Below are positions 59,283 to 64,000 of a DNA stretch of 64,000 nt, piece after piece; the stretch's first letter is position 1; each line of letters opens with the position of its first letter. The position numbers and the translations under genes are program-made. The DNA is taken from NCBI RefSeq assembly GCF_003031675.1, contig NZ_PYWX01000068.1:62001-126000 (forward strand), in the 5' to 3' direction. This DNA is from Pseudomonas palleroniana. GTDB lineage: Bacteria; Pseudomonadota; Gammaproteobacteria; Pseudomonadales; Pseudomonadaceae. A model generated the notes under the pieces. It worked only from the letters and a program-made list of their open reading frames with translations. It was not told the DNA's origin and ran no database searches.

Positions 59283-62200
59283 ATGTTTGCGTCTCCCGTT
59301 TCGTCGAATCAGCGCTTTGCCATTCCGACACCTGTGACTTCCGTAGCGGCCTCGGGCGAACCGATATCGTTGCCTGAAACGGCGCCCGCAGCGGCCGGTG
59401 AACCGCGTCTGTTGCAGCTGTACATCAGCGGCATCCGGCAGGCCGTTGAAAAAAAGTCCAGCGCCGGAATGCTTCACGATATTCCCCAGGAGACGGCGTT
59501 CGGCGGGTGGTGGCAGGCGTTGTACAACGCCTCCCACAGCCCGATGTTCCTCGCCTGGGCCAAGGCGCTCAACATTGATACCACTCAGCCGATCACCGTT
59601 GATGGTGAGACCCTGACCGTGGTCATCAACGGCGAAAGTACACGGCTTCAACTCAAGGATCAGGCACCGCAGTGGCAGGCTGCGCTGGCGCCGGTGATGG
59701 CGGCGATGAAAGCCTTCTACCCCTCGGCCGTGGACCTTCCGACCAGCCCCACATCGGCGCCGCTGATTATCGTTGCGCGCTTTCATGGTGAGGTGCTGCT
59801 GCCTCACTACAGCGTCCAGACCCTCGAACGGGCGACGCAGCTCGAGCACAACCAGGCGTTCGATACCCTCAAGCCCGGCGAGACATATGTGAGGCTTGAA
59901 TATCAATCCCCGCAGTTGCTGCAACAGCAGAAGAACGACCTGGGCGACAGCATTAATCAGTTCAATTTGCTCAAACACTTGCAGCGCTACCGGGGCGAGA
60001 ACGTCAACTATCTGTTGAACGGCTTTATGCCGATTCATCACGATTCAACGTATGGGCAGTCTTCCGACCAGCCGGAAGCGACCCTGGCGGACGTGCTGGC
60101 TGCCGGCGGCTGGCAGGTTCCGCAAAATCCGCAGCAGATGTACAACCTGATCCGCGCCCTGGCCGCCCCGGCATTGCCCGCTCCCCCCTACGGTAACTAT
60201 GGCGGGGCGTTGGCATGGCCACAGCCGCTGTCCATTGAAGACCAGGCTGAGCTCTTCCGGATCATTGCCGAGAACAAGCCGCCGTTGCCGGGGCTGGACC
60301 CGGATTCGGCATTGGGCACCACCGATGTGCTGGGCGCCCTGGTAAAAAACGTGCCGCGCAGTGTGCTCAATACCGGCGACCCCCATGCCGTGATGCAGTG
60401 GATCCTGAACTCGAGTGTCGGCAGGCAATTAGGCGCGCAGCTTAAAGCGCGCCTGGGCGAAGTGGCCGCGCACATGAGCCCCGAAGAAGTCTTGCTGACG
60501 GCCCTGGGCGTAACGCTCGACGCTGCCAGCCTGTCAGACCCCAAGGAGCCCGCAGAGCAATATGTGGCGGGATTCGACTTGGCGGCCCCGCACTTCTACC
60601 GCCAGCCGGTTTCAGTGATCAAGCAACAGCTGATCGAACATCTGGTGAATACCAATAAAACCACGCCCGAGGCGGCACCGATTGCCGCGATGCTGCTGCT
60701 CAGCCGCAAGGCCCCGGAACTGCAGGTCAAGGGTGTTCCAGCGGAGGTAACCTTCAACTCGTTCGCCTCGCTCAGCCTCAAGTCTGCCGTGGCGCGTATT
60801 GAAGCCACCAGCCCGGGTGCCAGCGCGCAGATGACCTTCACCGAGGTGGTCGAGTTTGATGCGACCGACCCGGTTCGCGAAGAGGATCAACTGATTCAGG
60901 ACCAGACCCAGGTGCCGGCGATTATCCAGTGGGGCAGGGGGCATGGCCTGCTTGGCCCCCAAGGGCCCTACACCGAGCAGCAGATCAGCGCGACCCGGCA
61001 GGCTATCAGCGACCAGCAGAATGAGCTGGTCGAGGCGATCGAGGTCCTGGCCACGCCGGCCCCGACCCAGCGTTCAGTCGCACTGGCCCGGCTCAAGCAA
61101 GAGTTTGGCGAGGGCATCGACTTCGAAGAGAAGACTATCCGTAGCAGCAGTGTGGCTTCGGGGGCGCATACGCTGTCGCCGGCACTGAGCGTGGAGCCCA
61201 AAGGGAGCTACTCGCTGCTGGATTTCTACCTGGCTAAAAAAACCAGGAGTTATGGCTGGGTTTCGACTAATCCGAGGATCGACGCGGATGTGTTCAAGCG
61301 CCTGCGCGAGCTGCCCGACCCGGGCCAGGAACACAAAGCCGCGTTCGATGAATATCGGGCCAGGCTGAGTAAAGCCTGGAGTACCGTGACCCGCACGATG
61401 ATTGCCAATCTCGCTCCGCAAGATCGGAAGAATATCGAAAGCGGGACGTTGACGATTTATCGACCCGGTGTCTCGAGGCGCATCCTGGAGCGAGAGAGAA
61501 CAAAGGAATGGAAGTACTACCAGCCCGAGCCACTCGAAGAGCGGGGCAAGCTGATTATAAAAACCGAGCATGAGGGCAAGGCGACTTATTACGAGTTCGA
61601 CCCGCGCCATAATCGGGTGCAACGCCACGACGACTGGCAAGAGACCTTCAAGGAAGGGTTGCAAGAACCCTACACAGTGGTTGGCGAGGCATTTGACGAG
61701 AAGACGGAGGACGCGCGCGAAATCACGCGGGTTGTGCCCGAGTCGGACGAAGAGGCCCGTCAGCAACAAGCCCGGCCTGACAGCAAATCAACTTCCAACG
61801 CTTTTTCCAGCAGCCGCAGCCAGTACCTCGGCAAGAAATTGGCGGACGAGATCATTGAGGGCTATCACCTTGATGACGTCCGGGAGAGCACCCTGGCGGT
61901 GACGACTTTCGACGAAGAAAAGGCGCAGGCGCATGCCGACTTCCAACGCATCATCGGTTTTTTTCCTGGCGTTTCGATGATCAGGAACTTGGTGAACGGT
62001 GATTACGTCGCGGCGGCAGGGGATATCATCTTCGATGTCGTGATGACAGCCACCACTGCGGGCATTGGCCGCGCGGGAGGTGGGGCCCTCAAAGGCGTTG
62101 CCAAGGATACAGTCCAGGCAGCCGCCAAAAGCTCCATCACGCCTGTACGCAAGATGTTCGGGCAATCATTGCTGATGGGGTTCGCCGATGGTGCGAAAAC

Positions 62201-63368
62201 GGGCGCCAAGGCGGGCTCAAAATTGCTCACTGACGCCGTTCGACGCGTACGCACAGGTTTTTCCGGCAAAACCACGCAGTCAGGCGTACGCCTGACCCCG
62301 CAGCAGGCCAATGTGGTGTCCCAGCGCAGCGATCTGTTCGAGGGCACGGCTAAAGCCGCCGGCGCTGGAGGGTATTACCCGACCATTGCCAAGTTCGATG
62401 CAGGCTCCGGCAGGTGGTTTGCCTACAACCCGGCCACCAACAAGTCCTTTGGCAGGCCCTTGGCGGATTTCAAGCCCACGACAACCACCCACCTGGACAC
62501 CCAATGGCAGAACGTCACCCGCAAGGCGGAAAACGGCGCCCACGCCGCCGCGTTTCGCGAAGGCTACTTGAATGGCAACCCGGCCGATGTGCCTGGTTAT
62601 TCAGCGGGCATGAAGTCGGCCCAAATCAAGAAGCTGGCTGTGAGCCAAAAACACACGCCCAAAAATCTCGGCATATTGGCGCGGCAACAGGAACGGGTAG
62701 CGGTGCAGTTTAGTTTGAAGGGCGTCGATGTGTTCAACAATGCTGTGCGTAGTGCGGGTGGCAGGGTCACGCCGATCTCGCAATTGTTTTATTTGAGCCA
62801 GGTGCAGCCGTTATCCCAAGGCCAGTGTGCAGCACTGTCCCATGTGATGATCGAGGCGATAAAACGGGGCAAGGGGCAGCAGTTCATCGACAACCTCTTT
62901 AAAGCGGCGGCCAATCCGAACAGCGCCGCTTCCAAGCGCTTTATCCAGACGGTCACGGGCATGCAAAGCCGGTTCGCCCAGCCGACTGCATTCCATGGCA
63001 TATCCAATGTGCCCTCTAAACCCTTCAACGTGATAGCTGATGAACTGGTCACGGCTCCCCAGACCAAATACATCCTGGTCAGTGATAAAGGCCACGCCAT
63101 GGTCGTGGGGGTCAAGGTTGAAGGGGGGCAGCGTACTTACTTCTTTTTCGAGCCCAATTACGGTTTGGCTGAGTTTCCGACGCTGGGCAGCTTGCGCAAA
63201 GCAATGAATGACGTATTCACCAACAAAAAATTTCCCCGACCCTATGCCAACACCGACCCCACGCCCAAAGTGCTGCACCTCGGTGTCAGTGAATACCGCA
63301 GCGACGCGCTGAGCAAAGTAGGCGTCGACTCCGACACCGTAGCCAGTCTGTTTATGACCCCACTCTAG
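59283..63368 (+). CDS. Large effector-like protein with C58-like cysteine-peptidase tail (protein B)
   Basis: A 1361-residue paralogue of the protein at 48797-52297, with about 170 extra N-terminal residues. It has no Sec signal and starts with a Pro/Ser/Ala-rich stretch. Shared blocks are GALAWPQPL (308-316), YVAGFDLA (427-434), LLLSRKAPELQVKGVPAEVT (471-490), a hydrophobic segment (about 890-940) and RWFAYNPATNKSFG (1044-1057). The tail has GQCAAL (Cys1182), GHAM (His1271) and FFFEPNYG, where Glu1290 takes the place of the Asp in protein A. Exactly 179 residues follow the Cys in both proteins. It lies downstream of the signalling operon on the same strand and faces a kinase-receiver gene 12 bases away. 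AGAGGG precedes the ATG. Function inferred. Confidence 0.75.
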   Translation: MFASPVSSNQRFAIPTPVTSVAASGEPISLPETAPAAAGEPRLLQLYISGIRQAVEKKSSAGMLHDIPQETAFGGWWQALYNASHSPMFLAWAKALNIDTTQPITVDGETLTVVINGESTRLQLKDQAPQWQAALAPVMAAMKAFYPSAVDLPTSPTSAPLIIVARFHGEVLLPHYSVQTLERATQLEHNQAFDTLKPGETYVRLEYQSPQLLQQQKNDLGDSINQFNLLKHLQRYRGENVNYLLNGFMPIHHDSTYGQSSDQPEATLADVLAAGGWQVPQNPQQMYNLIRALAAPALPAPPYGNYGGALAWPQPLSIEDQAELFRIIAENKPPLPGLDPDSALGTTDVLGALVKNVPRSVLNTGDPHAVMQWILNSSVGRQLGAQLKARLGEVAAHMSPEEVLLTALGVTLDAASLSDPKEPAEQYVAGFDLAAPHFYRQPVSVIKQQLIEHLVNTNKTTPEAAPIAAMLLLSRKAPELQVKGVPAEVTFNSFASLSLKSAVARIEATSPGASAQMTFTEVVEFDATDPVREEDQLIQDQTQVPAIIQWGRGHGLLGPQGPYTEQQISATRQAISDQQNELVEAIEVLATPAPTQRSVALARLKQEFGEGIDFEEKTIRSSSVASGAHTLSPALSVEPKGSYSLLDFYLAKKTRSYGWVSTNPRIDADVFKRLRELPDPGQEHKAAFDEYRARLSKAWSTVTRTMIANLAPQDRKNIESGTLTIYRPGVSRRILERERTKEWKYYQPEPLEERGKLIIKTEHEGKATYYEFDPRHNRVQRHDDWQETFKEGLQEPYTVVGEAFDEKTEDAREITRVVPESDEEARQQQARPDSKSTSNAFSSSRSQYLGKKLADEIIEGYHLDDVRESTLAVTTFDEEKAQAHADFQRIIGFFPGVSMIRNLVNGDYVAAAGDIIFDVVMTATTAGIGRAGGGALKGVAKDTVQAAAKSSITPVRKMFGQSLLMGFADGAKTGAKAGSKLLTDAVRRVRTGFSGKTTQSGVRLTPQQANVVSQRSDLFEGTAKAAGAGGYYPTIAKFDAGSGRWFAYNPATNKSFGRPLADFKPTTTTHLDTQWQNVTRKAENGAHAAAFREGYLNGNPADVPGYSAGMKSAQIKKLAVSQKHTPKNLGILARQQERVAVQFSLKGVDVFNNAVRSAGGRVTPISQLFYLSQVQPLSQGQCAALSHVMIEAIKRGKGQQFIDNLFKAAANPNSAASKRFIQTVTGMQSRFAQPTAFHGISNVPSKPFNVIADELVTAPQTKYILVSDKGHAMVVGVKVEGGQRTYFFFEPNYGLAEFPTLGSLRKAMNDVFTNKKFPRPYANTDPTPKVLHLGVSEYRSDALSKVGVDSDTVASLFMTPL

Positions 63369-63380
63369 ACCCGCCGCGGC

Positions 63381-64000
63381 TTACCCCTGGGAACGCGCGT
63401 TGATCATCTCGCGGACCTTCGCCGTCAGCATATCGAAGGTGAACGGCTTGGTGATCAACTGCATCCCGGGGTCAAGAAACCCACCGCGCACCGCCGCATG
63501 CTCGGCATACCCGGTAATGAACAGCACCTTGAGCTCGGGCCTTATCTGCCGCCCGATCTCGGCCAACTGCCGGCCGTTCATGCCTGGCAAGCCGACATCG
63601 CTGATCATCAAGTCGATGCGTTGCTCCGACTCAATGATCGGCAACGCCGAAGGGGCGTCCTCAGCTTCGACATAGGCGTAGCCCAGTTCCTTGAGCACCG
63701 TACTGACCAACACGCGGACCGCCGGGTCATCTTCGACAATCAACACGGTCTCTTCGGCACCGGCGAACGGCAGCAGCGCGGGGTCGGTGGCCTCGGCCTG
63801 CGTGATTTCACCGTGGAAGCGTGGCAGGAACAAGCTGACGGTCGTGCCTTTATCGACCTCACTGTGAATCGTCACATGGCCGTGGGATTGACGGGCAAAC
63901 CCGTAAATCATCGACAACCCAAGGCCGGTGCCCTGGCCGATGGGCTTGGTCGTGAAAAACGGGTCAAACACCCGGCTCATCAGACCTTCCGGGATACCAC
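63381..64000 (-). CDS. Hybrid histidine kinase-receiver, C-terminal part (runs off right edge)
   Basis: The reading frame stays open to the window edge, so the start lies outside. The visible part covers the end of the ATPase domain (GIPEGLMSRVFDPFFTTK, GTGLGLSMIYGFARQ) and a receiver (VEDDPAVR, acceptor Asp in MISDVGLPGMNG, Lys in ITKPFT). An internal ATG at 63980 is not the true start. The kinase type is PAS/HisKA-like with a C-terminal REC. It is convergent with protein B and adds a further signalling gene to the island. Confidence 0.85.
   Translation of the reverse strand, partial: GIPEGLMSRVFDPFFTTKPIGQGTGLGLSMIYGFARQSHGHVTIHSEVDKGTTVSLFLPRFHGEITQAEATDPALLPFAGAEETVLIVEDDPAVRVLVSTVLKELGYAYVEAEDAPSALPIIESEQRIDLMISDVGLPGMNGRQLAEIGRQIRPELKVLFITGYAEHAAVRGGFLDPGMQLITKPFTFDMLTAKVREMINARSQG

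Noticed and set aside
48797..63368. Large proteins A and B as contact-dependent or polymorphic antibacterial toxins with immunity genes
   Set aside because: No RHS/YD repeats, haemagglutinin repeats, PAAR or VgrG domains are seen, and no small immunity-like gene follows either gene.
63381..63980. Complete 199-residue kinase fragment starting at the ATG at 63980
   Set aside because: The frame remains open to the window edge and codes for the conserved GIPEGL motif before that ATG, so the gene is longer.

Overview
The window reads as chromosomal DNA of a Pseudomonas from the fluorescens group. The reasons are a GC-rich, densely packed gene set of Pseudomonas type, a Pseudomonas-specific H-NS-like protein of the MvaT/MvaU family (28.4-28.8 kb), a REP/REPIN element of the kind abundant in P. 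fluorescens (44.9 kb), and ordinary core genes (galU, gor, ahpC, ahpF, hpd, modABC). I saw no tRNA, rRNA, CRISPR array or insertion sequence.

Layout. 0-6.7 kb: a small regulated leader region, a LysE exporter with an AraC regulator, an ArsB pump, AzlCD and small lipoproteins. 6.8-12.3 kb: an ABC-F ATPase, a type IB topoisomerase and the molybdate operon modABC with a ModE-like operator. 12.3-15.8 kb: a same-strand alkylation-repair cluster (DUF1883 protein, 55-residue protein, AlkB, Ada) followed by a nitronate monooxygenase; the Ada protein has lost three of its four zinc ligands. 16-20 kb: a secreted glyoxalase-fold protein coupled to an alginate-export-type porin, and small lipoproteins. 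20-28.8 kb: galU, gor, a divergent KfrA-like/tyrosine recombinase pair, ahpC-ahpF, glyoxalase I and MvaU. 29-45.8 kb: a CSS/EAL c-di-GMP phosphodiesterase, transporters with LysR partners, hpd, a 399-residue effector-like protein, an aldo-keto reductase, an SDR and a glycerate catabolism locus (MFS, CdaR, glycerate kinase).

46-64 kb is the most unusual region. Two very large paralogous proteins (1166 and 1361 residues) lie on either side of a signalling operon made of a CHASE3-GAF hybrid kinase with three receiver domains, CheR, CheB, a receiver-kinase and a single receiver. No chemoreceptor, CheA or CheW is present. Both large proteins end in a 179-residue tail after a candidate catalytic Cys, with His and Asp/Glu spaced alike, in a pattern resembling YopT/AvrPphB (C58) cysteine peptidases. 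One large gene is followed on its strand by a response regulator gene; the other follows the operon's last receiver gene; a further kinase-receiver gene runs off the right edge. I infer a sensory island controlling, or at least co-inherited with, a pair of large effector-like proteins. The 399-residue protein at 34-35 kb may be a distant, shorter relative.
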